Shown one piece after another: positions 35,551-44,679 of a DNA stretch of 64,000 nucleotides. A program made the position numbers and the translations under genes. The DNA is from Paludibacter sp. (GTDB lineage: Bacteria > Bacteroidota > Bacteroidia > Bacteroidales > Paludibacteraceae). Where the stretch lies: the NCBI GenBank assembly GCA_031292575.1, contig JARLGX010000015.1:62001-126000 (forward strand). The letters run 5' to 3'. Under the pieces are notes generated by a model. It made no database searches. It saw only the letters and a list, made by a program, of their open reading frames with translations, and was not told where the DNA came from. Every line of letters begins with the position of its first letter. Within the stretch, counting starts at the first letter, position 1.

Positions 35551-35988
35551 TTATGAATTAATTGGAGTTACACCTTTCTTTAGTAAAATATTTCCATACT
35601 TAGCTGTTTCGCCAGTCATTACTACTGCAAAAGCCGATTTTGTTCTTTCGTAGAATGCAAAACGGTCGATACGTTCAATTGCTGGTGCATTTGGATTGCT
35701 AATATGAATACTTTTCAGATACGAATCCTCTACATTTGGATCGAGCCTATCGCCGGATACAGCTGCCATCATGACCAAGGGATGTAGAACATAGGCATCA
35801 AGTTCGAACAGCGGTAAAATAGCTGCCAACAATTCGGGAATGCGAATTCCGTCGGCACGCAAAACACGGCCATTAAATGTTTCGCCGGGGAAATGAGCAT
35901 CTGCAAGAATGATTTCGTCGCCATGGCCCATACGTGCCAAAACTGCTAACAATTCGGGACTTACAAGAGGGGAAATTCCTTTTAACAT
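35551..35988 (-). CDS. fucU: L-fucose mutarotase (FucU/RbsD family)
   Basis: 145-residue decameric-type mutarotase interconverting alpha and beta L-fucose. The opening [20 protein letters not shown] followed by [14 protein letters not shown] is the FucU/RbsD signature, with the conserved histidine and aspartate, and the C-terminal [20 protein letters not shown] is also typical. It is first of the three-gene operon. A perfect palindrome GCACACGTGTGC 19 bases before its ATG is the likely operator of the adjacent LacI-type regulator. Confidence 0.9.
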   Translation of the reverse strand: MLKGISPLVSPELLAVLARMGHGDEIILADAHFPGETFNGRVLRADGIRIPELLAAILPLFELDAYVLHPLVMMAAVSGDRLDPNVEDSYLKSIHISNPNAPAIERIDRFAFYERTKSAFAVVMTGETAKYGNILLKKGVTPINS

Positions 35989-36006
35989 GAGATTTAATTT
36001 TATTTA

Positions 36007-36018
36007 GCACACGTGTGC
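36007..36018. promoter_or_regulatory. Probable LacI-type operator before fucU
   Basis: GCACACGTGTGC is a perfect 12-base palindrome, with the central CG step typical of LacI-family sites. A near copy (ACAAACGTGTGC, 10 of 12) overlaps the promoter of the regulator gene. Confidence 0.6.
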
Positions 36019-36057
36019 ATTATTAATTGTTTGAATTATTTATATTTTATAAATTGC

Positions 36058-37068
36058 TTAACACGATTTTTTGAAAATGATTTCTGCCTGAACTTGTCTT
36101 TCAATCAGTTCTCCAATCTGAATTTCTTTTTTGATCATTTTTTCGAGTAAATCAAACGCTATTGCTGCAATTTCCAATTCGGGCTGTTCTATATAAGTTA
36201 TTTGGGGTTCTATTATTTCAGACGAAAGTAAACTTCCAAATGTAATCAGTCCTAAATCTTCAGGAATTTTAATGCCATATTTTCTAGCTTCGAGTAAAAT
36301 TCCGGTTGAAACATGAACCGAAGATGATATAATTGCATCCGGCTTAACCGAAAAATTCCAAAGTCTTGAAAAGATAATTTTACCTATTTCAACACTAAAA
36401 TCTTCTTCAATTACAATTGGTTGCACATATTCCATCCCGTATTTCTGGAGAATGTCTACATACCCATTTTGCCTTTCCCTGAAAACATTGATACTGGTTG
36501 TTCCAGTAAAATGTGCTATATTGCTATATCCTTTTTTTATCAGATATTCTGTAGCATTTGCAGTAATTTCGTAATTATTTACCTTTACTTTTGGTGTAAA
36601 AATATCTTCACAAACACGGTCGAAGAAAACCAGAGGAATTCCAAATTTTTTCAGTAGCGCAAAGTGGTCACTGTTAATGGTATCTTTTGCAATAGAAACA
36701 ATTACGCCTGCAAAATTATGTTGAATAATGGTGTTCACGATTTCTTTTTCCTGCTGATATTTTTCGTTTGATTGAAAAACTGAAATGACATAACCTTTAT
36801 TATATGCCAGATTGGTGAGTTGACTAATAATATCAGCAAAGAAAGAGTGATTGATATTTGGGACTATCAGTGCAATGGCATTATTGCTGGTTCCACGCAA
36901 CTGAACAGCATTCATATTTGTTTGATATTCATGCTCGCGGGCATAAGCTAACACTGTATCACGCGTTTTTGCATTTACTCGCGGATCGTTGCGTAATGCA
37001 CGCGAAACTGTTGAATGATGAACATTCAGCACCTTTGCAATATCTTTAATCGTGATTCTTTTCTTCAT
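36058..37068 (-). CDS. LacI-family transcriptional regulator
   Basis: 336 residues. The N-terminal helix-turn-helix is ITIKDIAKVLNVHHSTVSRA, with the hinge-region sequence VNAKTRDTVLAYAREHEYQ. The C-terminal periplasmic-binding-like domain (about 60-336) has ALIVPNINHSFFADIISQLT and LGLITFGSLLSSEIIEPQIT. It diverges from rhaA and lies upstream of fucU. The palindromes at 36007-36018 and 37081-37092 suggest it represses fucU and its downstream genes and itself. The effector is unknown. Confidence 0.9.
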   Translation of the reverse strand: MKKRITIKDIAKVLNVHHSTVSRALRNDPRVNAKTRDTVLAYAREHEYQTNMNAVQLRGTSNNAIALIVPNINHSFFADIISQLTNLAYNKGYVISVFQSNEKYQQEKEIVNTIIQHNFAGVIVSIAKDTINSDHFALLKKFGIPLVFFDRVCEDIFTPKVKVNNYEITANATEYLIKKGYSNIAHFTGTTSINVFRERQNGYVDILQKYGMEYVQPIVIEEDFSVEIGKIIFSRLWNFSVKPDAIISSSVHVSTGILLEARKYGIKIPEDLGLITFGSLLSSEIIEPQITYIEQPELEIAAIAFDLLEKMIKKEIQIGELIERQVQAEIIFKKSC

Positions 37069-37080
37069 TATTTGAAAAAT

Positions 37081-37099
37081 ACAAACGTGTGCAAAGATA
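37081..37099. promoter_or_regulatory. Promoter and autoregulatory operator of the LacI-type gene
   Basis: The -7 box TATCTTTG (minus strand, 37092-37099) abuts the operator-like ACAAACGTGTGC (37081-37092). A bound repressor would cover the transcription start. Confidence 0.55.
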
Positions 37100-37244
37100 A
37101 TTATATTTTAAAATTTACTACAATGAGTCTTCTAAAAAAAATAAAATTTAACTATAAAAGATTTATCTTAGAATTTGAACCAGTTATTATCAAAAATCAA
37201 TACTATTATATCAAAAAATAAATAATTAACAGACATTGAATAAA

Positions 37245-37252
37245 TATCTTTG
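37245..37252 (+). promoter_or_regulatory. -7 element for rhaA
   Basis: TATCTTTG lies 80 bases before the rhaA start. No -33 element stands out, as expected if an activator such as the AraC-type protein downstream is needed. Confidence 0.45.
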
Positions 37253-37331
37253 CTCGCTTTTATAAAACAAAGAACTTGATAAAAACATCGAAAATTATAA
37301 CAAATAGAAATTCAATAACAACAAAAAAATC

Positions 37332-38597
37332 ATGAAAGAACAACAAATCAATCAAGCATTTGAATATGCTAAAACACGTTACTCAGAATTGGGAATTGAC
37401 GTAGAAAAAGCCTTAAATGAGTTGGACAAACTGTCCATTTCACTTCATTGTTGGCAGGCCGATGATGTTACCGGTTTTGAAAATGGAGATGGCGAACTTA
37501 CCGGTGGAATACAAGCCACTGGCAATTATCCCGGAAAAGCCAGAACTATGTTAGAGCTTCGTAAAGATATTGAAAAAGCAATGTCGTTAATTCCAGGCGA
37601 ACATCGTGTAAATATTCATGCTTTTTATGGTGACTTTAACGGAGAAAAAGTGGATAGAAATGAAATTGAACCTAAACACTTTCAGAGTTGGATTGATTGG
37701 GCAAAAGAAAAAGGCTATAAACTTGATTTTAACTGTACTTGTTTCTCGCACGATAAATCTGCTGACGGATTTACACTTTCGCATCCAGATGCTGCGATAC
37801 GTGAGTTTTGGATTGATCACGTGATTCGCAGTCGCAAAATTGCTGAAGAAATGGGACGTCAATTGGGATCAAAATGTATTCACAATATCTGGATTCCAGA
37901 TGGATCAAAAGATTTAACAGTAGATCGTTTAGGTTATCGTAAAAACTTAAAAGAATCACTCGACAAAATTTTTGAGTACAAAACCAATGACGAATACATG
38001 CTTGACAGCATTGAATGTAAATTATTTGGAATTGGAAGCGAAAGCTATGTAGTTGGTTCTCACGAATTTTACATGGGCTATGGCATTTCAAACAATAAAA
38101 TGATAACGCTTGATTCCGGTCACTTTCATCCTACCGAAGTTATTTCAGATAAAATTTCTTCGTTGTTGTTATTTGCTCCCGAAATTATGCTTCACGTCAG
38201 CCGTGGTGTACGTTGGGATAGTGACCACGTAGTCATTTTAAACGATGAATTACAGGCACTTTCGCAGGAAATTATTCGTGCCAATGCGCTTGACCGGGTT
38301 CATGTAGGATTAGATTATTTTGATGCATCCATTAACCGAATAGGTGCATATGTAATTGGGGTGCGTGCCACTCAAAAAGCATTTTTACAGGCTTTGTTGG
38401 AACCGATTGCCCAATTGCGTGAATTTGAAATGAACGGTCAAAATTTCGAAAGGCTCGCATTGTTGGAAGAAGCTAAATCAATGCCTTGGGCGGCGGTTTA
38501 CAATCAATATTGTTTGAAAAAAGGAGTAGTAGCTGCCGAAGCTTATATCTCCGATATTCAACAATATGAGAAATCAGTAACTTCAAAACGAGTTTAA
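37332..38597 (+). CDS. rhaA: L-rhamnose isomerase
   Basis: 421-residue metal-dependent isomerase converting L-rhamnose to L-rhamnulose. Family blocks: SLHCWQADDVTGFE near residue 40, FNCTCFSHDKSADGFTLSHP, HNIWIPDGSKDLTVDR, and the metal-binding LDSGHFHPTEVISDK; RGVRWDSDHVVILND follows. The length matches RhaA (about 420). A perfect 16-bp hairpin separates it from rhaT. No rhamnose-specific aldolase or kinase lies beside it, so it depends on the fucose-side genes to the left. Confidence 0.97.
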   Translation: MKEQQINQAFEYAKTRYSELGIDVEKALNELDKLSISLHCWQADDVTGFENGDGELTGGIQATGNYPGKARTMLELRKDIEKAMSLIPGEHRVNIHAFYGDFNGEKVDRNEIEPKHFQSWIDWAKEKGYKLDFNCTCFSHDKSADGFTLSHPDAAIREFWIDHVIRSRKIAEEMGRQLGSKCIHNIWIPDGSKDLTVDRLGYRKNLKESLDKIFEYKTNDEYMLDSIECKLFGIGSESYVVGSHEFYMGYGISNNKMITLDSGHFHPTEVISDKISSLLLFAPEIMLHVSRGVRWDSDHVVILNDELQALSQEIIRANALDRVHVGLDYFDASINRIGAYVIGVRATQKAFLQALLEPIAQLREFEMNGQNFERLALLEEAKSMPWAAVYNQYCLKKGVVAAEAYISDIQQYEKSVTSKRV

Positions 38598-38605
38598 TAT
38601 TTTAC

Positions 38606-38646
38606 AACAGAAAAGAATAAACGTAACTCTTTTATTCTTTTCTGTT
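38606..38646 (+). terminator. Stem-loop between rhaA and rhaT
   Basis: A perfect 16-bp stem (AACAGAAAAGAATAAA at 38606-38621 with 38631-38646) with a 9-base loop. The AT-rich stem and lack of a T run suggest partial termination or mRNA stabilisation rather than a full stop. Confidence 0.6.
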
Positions 38647-38702
38647 TACTAAAATATTTATCATAATCCTGAAAATTTCAATTGTCAATTTTAATAAATA
38701 TC

Positions 38703-39734
38703 ATGAACACACTTATCGGATTATTAATTATTGCTTTAGGTAGCATCGGCCAATCAAGTTCCTATGTACCAATTAAAAAAGTAAAGAACTGGGCATGGGA
38801 AAGTTTCTGGCTGGTTCAGGGCATATTTGCTTGGTTGCTATTTCCCTTTTTAGGCGCACTTTTAGCAGTTCCACAAGGACATTCACTATTAGAAGTTTTA
38901 TCTTCAGGTAACGATGCAGCCTTAAAAGCTTTATTTTATGGGGCGCTTTGGGGTATTGGAGGTTTAACTTTTGGATTGAGCATGCGATATTTAGGTGTGG
39001 CCCTTGGACAATCTATTGCATTAGGAACCTGTTCAGCATTTGGAACTTTAATTCCTGCCTTAATGTTAGGAACAGATTTGTTTACCGGGAAAGGACTTGT
39101 TTTATTAATTGGAGTTAGTATTGCCATTGCAGGAATAGCTGTCATAGGATTTGCCGGAAGTTTGCGTTCCAAAAACATGACCAAAGAACAGAAAATGTCT
39201 GCTGTAAAGGACTTTGCTTTGGGAAAGGGATTACTGGTAGCCTTGTTGGCAGGAGTGATGAGTGCCTGCTTCAGCCTTGGACTTGAAGCGGCAGAACCGA
39301 TTAAAATTGCAGCCATAAAATTAGGTGCAAACTCTTTATATGCCGGGTTACCTGCAATTTTAATGATTACATTCGGTGGTTTTATTACTAATGCCATTTA
39401 TTGTTTGTATCAAAATTATAAAAACAAAACCGGAAAGGATTATTTTGGAGTTCCAGCTAAAATTTTCATTAATAATGTTTTGTTCTGTGTGTTGGCAGGT
39501 ATACTTTGGTATTCACAGTTTTTTGGTTTGGCACTGGGAAAAAGCTATTTCACTGAAGGCAGTATTATGATGGCATTTTCGTGGAGTATTCTTATGTCAT
39601 TGAACGTGACATTTAGCAATGTGTGGGGAATCATTTTAAAGGAATGGAAAGGTGCTGGAACCAAAACGATTATTGCATTGGTATTAGGAATGCTGATTTT
39701 AATTTCTTCTTTATTTTTACCAAATTTATTATAA
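38703..39734 (+). CDS. rhaT: L-rhamnose:H+ symporter
   Basis: 343-residue inner-membrane transporter with about ten hydrophobic helices, of the RhaT family in the drug/metabolite transporter superfamily. It starts MNTLIGLLIIALGSIGQSSS, followed by the characteristic SYVPIKKVKNWAWESFWL, and contains YLGVALGQSIALGTCSAFGT. The ATG at 38703 is chosen over a TTG seven codons earlier. It lies downstream of rhaA, and a terminator-like stem at 39759-39793 follows. Confidence 0.93.
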   Translation: MNTLIGLLIIALGSIGQSSSYVPIKKVKNWAWESFWLVQGIFAWLLFPFLGALLAVPQGHSLLEVLSSGNDAALKALFYGALWGIGGLTFGLSMRYLGVALGQSIALGTCSAFGTLIPALMLGTDLFTGKGLVLLIGVSIAIAGIAVIGFAGSLRSKNMTKEQKMSAVKDFALGKGLLVALLAGVMSACFSLGLEAAEPIKIAAIKLGANSLYAGLPAILMITFGGFITNAIYCLYQNYKNKTGKDYFGVPAKIFINNVLFCVLAGILWYSQFFGLALGKSYFTEGSIMMAFSWSILMSLNVTFSNVWGIILKEWKGAGTKTIIALVLGMLILISSLFLPNLL

Positions 39735-39758
39735 CATCAGTTCATAATAACTATATTT

Positions 39759-39793
39759 ATTGGAGGTACGTAAAATATGTATCTCCAATTTTC
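39759..39793 (+). terminator. Terminator-like stem after rhaT
   Basis: ATTGGAGGTAC (39759-39769) pairs with GTATCTCCAAT (39779-39789) with one G-U pair, followed by TTTTC. The next gene has its own promoter just after it. Confidence 0.65.
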
Positions 39794-39796
39794 ATA

Positions 39797-39831
39797 TTTG
39801 AATGAAATGCAATATTTATTTTCTATATTTG
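39797..39831 (+). promoter_or_regulatory. Promoter of the AraC-type gene
   Basis: TTTG (39797-39800) and TATATTTG (39824-39831) with a 23-base spacer, longer than ideal. The position supports the ATG at 39874 rather than the one at 39802. Confidence 0.5.
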
Positions 39832-39873
39832 TTCTTTCAAACTTTTTTGGTACCAATCGACAATCTTTTACTC

Positions 39874-40785
39874 ATGAATAGCAAGGAATTAAATTCAAAA
39901 ATAAATTACCCGATAACCTCTGAAGAAGATGAATTATGGGGATTAGTTGTTACCACAGTAGGTCATCAAAAAATAGCTGAGAAAGAGCCATATCCTCCTA
40001 AAAATCATCCATTCGGATATTATTTTAATGTTGATAAAGGACGTATTTTAAACGAATACCAGCTTCTTTACATTACAGATGGAAATGGTATTTTTACTTT
40101 CGGAAATTCAAAGCAATCTTGCTTCATTACCGAGGGTAAAATGTTTTTTCTTATGCCAGGGGTTTGGCATACTTATAAACCAATTGAAAATTCAGGTTGG
40201 AATGAGTATTGGATTGGATTTAAGGGAGAAATTATACAAAAGATTGTAGCTGAAGGTTTTTTTCTAAATCGAGCTCCGGTTTTCAATATTGGTCTGAATG
40301 AAAGGATTATAGATTTATATATGAAAGCAATAGAAATTGCAAATGAAGAGCGTGCAGGTTTTCAACAAGCACTTTCAGGCATCGTAATGCATATTTTGGG
40401 ATTGATGTATTATCGCGACAAGACACGAGATTTTGAAAACGAGGAACTTATTAACAAAGTAAACAAAGCGAAAGTTATTATGAGGGAATCAGTATACAAA
40501 AACCTTACAGCAGAAAATATAGCCAAATATTTGAATATTAGCTATTCGGGTTTCAGAAGAGCTTTCAAAGAGTTAACAGGAACATCACCTTCCAAGTATA
40601 TGGTCGAATTAAAATTAAATGAAGCTAAACTTTTGCTTTCTACTACAAACCAATCGGTCAAAGAAATATCATATAGTTTAAGTTTTGAGAATCCCGAGTA
40701 TTTTCCTATTTTTTTTAAAAAAAGAACTGGTCAAACACCCGGAGAATACAGGAATTTCACAAGAATACAAGGAATTGAAAAATAA
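39874..40785 (+). CDS. AraC-family transcriptional regulator, probable rhamnose activator
   Basis: 303 residues. The N-terminal sensor domain (about 1-190) is a cupin-like AraC binding domain: GNGIFTFGNSKQSCFI, FFLMPGVWHTYKPI, WNEYWIGFKGE. The C-terminal domain (about 200-300) has two helix-turn-helix units, TAENIAKYLNISYSGFRRAF and VKEISYSLSFENPEYFPIFF, ending with the usual KKRTGQTPGEYR. It follows rhaT, so a role as rhamnose-responsive activator (RhaR type) is likely but inferred. A promoter of its own lies just upstream. Confidence 0.87.
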   Translation: MNSKELNSKINYPITSEEDELWGLVVTTVGHQKIAEKEPYPPKNHPFGYYFNVDKGRILNEYQLLYITDGNGIFTFGNSKQSCFITEGKMFFLMPGVWHTYKPIENSGWNEYWIGFKGEIIQKIVAEGFFLNRAPVFNIGLNERIIDLYMKAIEIANEERAGFQQALSGIVMHILGLMYYRDKTRDFENEELINKVNKAKVIMRESVYKNLTAENIAKYLNISYSGFRRAFKELTGTSPSKYMVELKLNEAKLLLSTTNQSVKEISYSLSFENPEYFPIFFKKRTGQTPGEYRNFTRIQGIEK

Positions 40786-40966
40786 TGTTATACAAACTTA
40801 AGTTTTCAGTTATTTTTCAATTTACGAATGGCTGTTTGACCACTATAAATTACACATTCAATTTATCTAATTTGCGTTACTCATCAAATCAATAAAATAT
40901 GGATGAGTATAATATAGCAACTAAAAAACATTCGGAATAAGACATTCGCTAATAATTCCAACTTGT

Positions 40967-43951
40967 CTAAATCTTTGAATGATGAGATACAGGTTTCATC
41001 ACCACTCCTTTATTCTTTCTTCCATCCACTTTCATAATAATCGGATCCTCAAAACGAATGTGACGTGTAAACTCAGACTCAAAATCAGATGGTTGTGCAT
41101 TCAAATAATCTATATCGAATGAACCATCATGTTGAAAAGGATTTATCGTAAAATAAGCAACTCCAAATGAAGTCAGGTTTTGAAAAAAATGAGTTCCCTG
41201 ACTTGGATCTATCCTGTAATTGGACAATCCGGACTCTACTATTAATCGTGCGTTACTGATTTGCGGCCATTTCACAGGTATTCCAAGCCATGCATCAGCT
41301 GACCCCCAACGACCAGGACCAACAAGTATATAATGTCTGTTTTCTTTTACCAACTTTCGATTCAAAGCATCAATTTCCTGCGTAATCAATTGATTTTTAG
41401 ATGCATTAAAAGCTTCAGGTTTAACATAAACCAAATCGTAAAGATCGCTTGTAATTCCGTGTCCCAATGCATTATTACACGTAATAATTGCATTTTTTTC
41501 GGGTATTGAACCAATATCTTCGTTAATCATTTCTTTACTATCCACTATTGGTCGGATTTGTAATAAATAAAATACATGCTGTTTCAGAGGAGAATAATCC
41601 AGATTCACTGCAAACTCAATTTCGATGGGGCGTCCCATTTCCGATTGTGCAATGTGCAAGATTTCTTTTAAAATTTCAGCTAATGGAAAAACATTGTGCT
41701 GTAGAATATTAGCAAATGTTATTACTTTTCGTCCACCATTATACAAACCATCCTGAATAACCTGATCTTGCGCATTATAGGTTGAAGCAATATATTTGAG
41801 GGTTCCATCCTTCTCCGCTTCCGAAACAGCTATTTTCAATAAATTAAAGCCATCATCAACCTGAGGAATAAATTTTGTCTGGCTCAAGTCCAGTGCATTG
41901 AAAAAGGTTTGCGTTTCGCGCAATGCTAAATCCAACGTACTGGTTTGAAGTATATTATTAGGATAAGCAGGTGAAAAACGCAAACTCATTCCACCATCCA
42001 TAATGTATTTTCCCAATCCTAAAGCAATATTGGCAATGCCATCCTCGGGTTTTTCGGCACCAATGGGATAATAATTAAGCGAGCGTGCCACACCAGAAAA
42101 TGAAGGATAAAATCTTTCTTCATATGCATTTCCGCAAATTTCCTGAAGTACAATAGCCATCTTTTCTTCATCAATCACATTCTTTGTTGCTGTCATGTAC
42201 GCTTTGCTATCGCGATAGAAAACCGAGGCATACACTGCTTTTATTGCCTCGGTAACCATAACCAACATGTGTGTTCTACTTTTAGAATTGTACGGGACCA
42301 TATAAGTAGTATAAATTCCTGCAAATGGCTGATAATGTGAATCTTCTAAAAGGCTTGATGAACGAACTGCAATAGGTGAATTAGTGGCTCCTAAAAAAGC
42401 ATGAAGGTCGGCAATCAGGCGCTGAGGAATACGAGCCTTCAAAAATTGGGTTAATATTTCTTCATCAGATAAATCCGATAAAGCAATAGGATAAAGTTGA
42501 TTCAGCTCCATGAATTCGGTAAAATTATCGGTGCAGAGAACTACCGTTTTTGGAATTGTAACTTGCGTATTCTCAAATTTTTCTAAGCTGTCATTTCGTT
42601 TAATCATAGCATCGATAAATGCAAGTCCTCTTCCTTTTCCACCTAATGAACCTTCGCCAATTCGTGCAAAGTTAGAATACTGATCGAATCTGTCACGTTG
42701 GAAAACAGCAACAACTCCCCTATTTTTAACTTTACGATAGTGAACAATAGCATCAAAAATTATTTGACGAACTTTCGTTAAATCGGTAGCAACATCTTTA
42801 TCTACATTGATATTTTTCAGAAATTCGGCCAACGGAAACATTGCCCGGGAATATAACCATCTCGAAATATTATTTCGGGAAACATGATAATAAAGCGATT
42901 CGTCGCTGATACTGAAAATCGTTTCCTGCAGACCACGTAGATTTTGAATGCGTGCTTCTTCTTCTCCAGTTATTGGATTATTAAACACAAAATCTCCAAA
43001 TCCGAAATTATTCGTAATTTTCTCTCTTAATTCTATCAGCAAAGTTTTGGACATTTTGTTCAGAAACGCAGCTTTTAATTCATCAGCCGCAGCATGGTTC
43101 AATTCGTCGGTTGACTCTACAATCAAAGGAATATGCTTGTCATGTTTCCTTATTTCACGACATAAATTGATCCCTGCCTGCTTGTTTTTTAAACCGTTTT
43201 GGGAATAGCTAACATCAGTAATCACCCCCAGCATATTGAGTTTGTATTTTTCGTAAATAGCCAGCCCTTCTTCGTACGATCGGGCAAGCACAATTTTAGG
43301 ACGTCCGCGCATCCTAAGCATTTGTTCATGCTCATTCAAGGCTTCGGTCATAAACGATCGGCTCTGCATAAAAACAAATTTGTAAAGAAGCGGAACAATG
43401 GACGAATACCAACGAATGGAATCCTCTACAAATAAAATAACCTGAACTCCAACAGATTTTACGTCCTCTTCCAAGTTCATGCGGTCTTCAATCAACTTAA
43501 TAATTGCTAATAAAATATCCGAATTTCCCAGCCAGCTGAATACATAATCGATAGCACTTAAATCTTCGTTGGCAATACGCAACGAAACAGATTTTGAAAA
43601 TGGAGTCAGTACCACAATAGGGATATCTGGAAATTGCTGTTTAACCTTCTTGGCCCATTCAAAAGGATTGATGCTATCACCACTGGGCATTGAAATTATA
43701 AGCTCAAAAGTCCTGGCCATGAGTAATTCATTTGCTTCCTCCTCGGTGGAAACCAATCGGAAACGCGGCGGATATCGAAGGTTCAGCGAAGTATATTCAT
43801 TAAAGATAAGCTCATCAATGCGTCCATCTTCCTCCAACACAAAAGCATCGTACTTACTGGCATACAACAATACATTGTAAATGCGGTGAGTCATTAAATT
43901 AGCAAATGAAGTATCCTTGAAATATAGTTTTTTTATGCTTGGAGTATTCAT
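40967..43951 (-). CDS. Receiver-like / PPDK ATP-binding domain protein without phosphohistidine domain
   Basis: 994 residues. The N-terminal part has two response-regulator-like domains: about 15-165, lacking an acceptor aspartate pattern, and about 170-320 with FVEDS and VITDVSYS, a possible acceptor. The middle (about 440-830) is a pyruvate phosphate dikinase-type ATP-grasp: GGKGRGLAFIDAM, AVRSSSLLEDSHYQPFAGIY and YLLQIRPI. The mobile phosphohistidine domain (TSHAAI-type) and PEP-binding barrel of PEP synthase are absent; instead a unique C-terminal region has LVGPGRWGSADAWLGIP. The name PEP synthase would be wrong. Function is unknown, perhaps a signalling phosphotransferase. The ATG at 43951 lies about 60 bases after a -7 box TACTTTTG (minus strand, 44020-44027). 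Confidence 0.75.
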   Translation of the reverse strand: MNTPSIKKLYFKDTSFANLMTHRIYNVLLYASKYDAFVLEEDGRIDELIFNEYTSLNLRYPPRFRLVSTEEEANELLMARTFELIISMPSGDSINPFEWAKKVKQQFPDIPIVVLTPFSKSVSLRIANEDLSAIDYVFSWLGNSDILLAIIKLIEDRMNLEEDVKSVGVQVILFVEDSIRWYSSIVPLLYKFVFMQSRSFMTEALNEHEQMLRMRGRPKIVLARSYEEGLAIYEKYKLNMLGVITDVSYSQNGLKNKQAGINLCREIRKHDKHIPLIVESTDELNHAAADELKAAFLNKMSKTLLIELREKITNNFGFGDFVFNNPITGEEEARIQNLRGLQETIFSISDESLYYHVSRNNISRWLYSRAMFPLAEFLKNINVDKDVATDLTKVRQIIFDAIVHYRKVKNRGVVAVFQRDRFDQYSNFARIGEGSLGGKGRGLAFIDAMIKRNDSLEKFENTQVTIPKTVVLCTDNFTEFMELNQLYPIALSDLSDEEILTQFLKARIPQRLIADLHAFLGATNSPIAVRSSSLLEDSHYQPFAGIYTTYMVPYNSKSRTHMLVMVTEAIKAVYASVFYRDSKAYMTATKNVIDEEKMAIVLQEICGNAYEERFYPSFSGVARSLNYYPIGAEKPEDGIANIALGLGKYIMDGGMSLRFSPAYPNNILQTSTLDLALRETQTFFNALDLSQTKFIPQVDDGFNLLKIAVSEAEKDGTLKYIASTYNAQDQVIQDGLYNGGRKVITFANILQHNVFPLAEILKEILHIAQSEMGRPIEIEFAVNLDYSPLKQHVFYLLQIRPIVDSKEMINEDIGSIPEKNAIITCNNALGHGITSDLYDLVYVKPEAFNASKNQLITQEIDALNRKLVKENRHYILVGPGRWGSADAWLGIPVKWPQISNARLIVESGLSNYRIDPSQGTHFFQNLTSFGVAYFTINPFQHDGSFDIDYLNAQPSDFESEFTRHIRFEDPIIMKVDGRKNKGVVMKPVSHHSKI

Positions 43952-44238
43952 AAACAATTCATAATTTATAATACATAATTCATATTTACCTGCTTACAAA
44001 TTTTTTAAATGCCACAGAACAAAAGTAATAAAAGTACAGAATTTTTGGTAAGAAAACCGAATAAATATTTAACTGAGGTGATCATACTTTTAAAATAAGC
44101 ACTTTATATTCGCAAAGTTTATTAGGTTTTCATTTAAAATAAATAATAAAATAACGTTCTTACCATATTTCCACCTTCTGTTGAGTAAAAACAAAACACA
44201 ATAATCTTTGTTGTACTAATTATTTAAACTCAAATATT

Positions 44239-44676
44239 ATGGCACGTACAAGCACATATCTAAATTTTTCTCGAAATACAGAGGAAGCTTTCAATTTTTA
44301 TAAATCGATTTTTGGTAGTGATTTTAGTGGTAACGGAGTAGCCCGATTCGGTGATTTTCCACCTCCTCCTGGAGCACCACAACTCGAAGAAGAAGACAAA
44401 AATCTGATTATGCACATCGAGTTGCCAATTCTGGGCGGGCATGTGATTATGGGAACTGATGCACCCGAATCGATGGGATTTAAGGTGAATAAAGGAAACA
44501 ATGTTCATATAATGCTGGAGCCCGATTCAAAAGCTGATATAAAAAAACTCTTTGACGCATTATCAGCTGGTGGAACGGTAACTATGGAACTTCAAGATAT
44601 GTTTTGGGGAGCATATTATGGCACTTGCACCGACAAGTTTGGAATTCAATGGATGTTTAATTGTACTGCTAAATAA
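44239..44676 (+). CDS. VOC/PhnB-like glyoxalase-fold protein
   Basis: 145 residues with the glyoxalase/bleomycin-resistance (VOC) fold, opening STYLNFSRNTEEAFNFYKSI as in PhnB-like proteins. IMHIELPILGGHVIMGTD and the C-terminal YGTCTDKFGIQWMFN are the typical paired repeats. Family members are often annotated as 3-demethylubiquinone methyltransferase-like but their activity is mostly unknown. An SRPBCC gene starts 3 bases after its stop, so the two are cotranscribed. Confidence 0.8.
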   Translation: MARTSTYLNFSRNTEEAFNFYKSIFGSDFSGNGVARFGDFPPPPGAPQLEEEDKNLIMHIELPILGGHVIMGTDAPESMGFKVNKGNNVHIMLEPDSKADIKKLFDALSAGGTVTMELQDMFWGAYYGTCTDKFGIQWMFNCTAK

Positions 44677-44679
44677 GAA

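Noticed and set aside
37069-37331. Riboswitch in the gap before rhaA
   Set aside because: Only promoter and operator elements were seen; no known riboswitch core could be recognised.
40967-43951. PEP synthase as a name for the 994-residue protein
   Set aside because: Only the ATP-binding domain of that family is present; the phosphohistidine and PEP-binding domains are missing.
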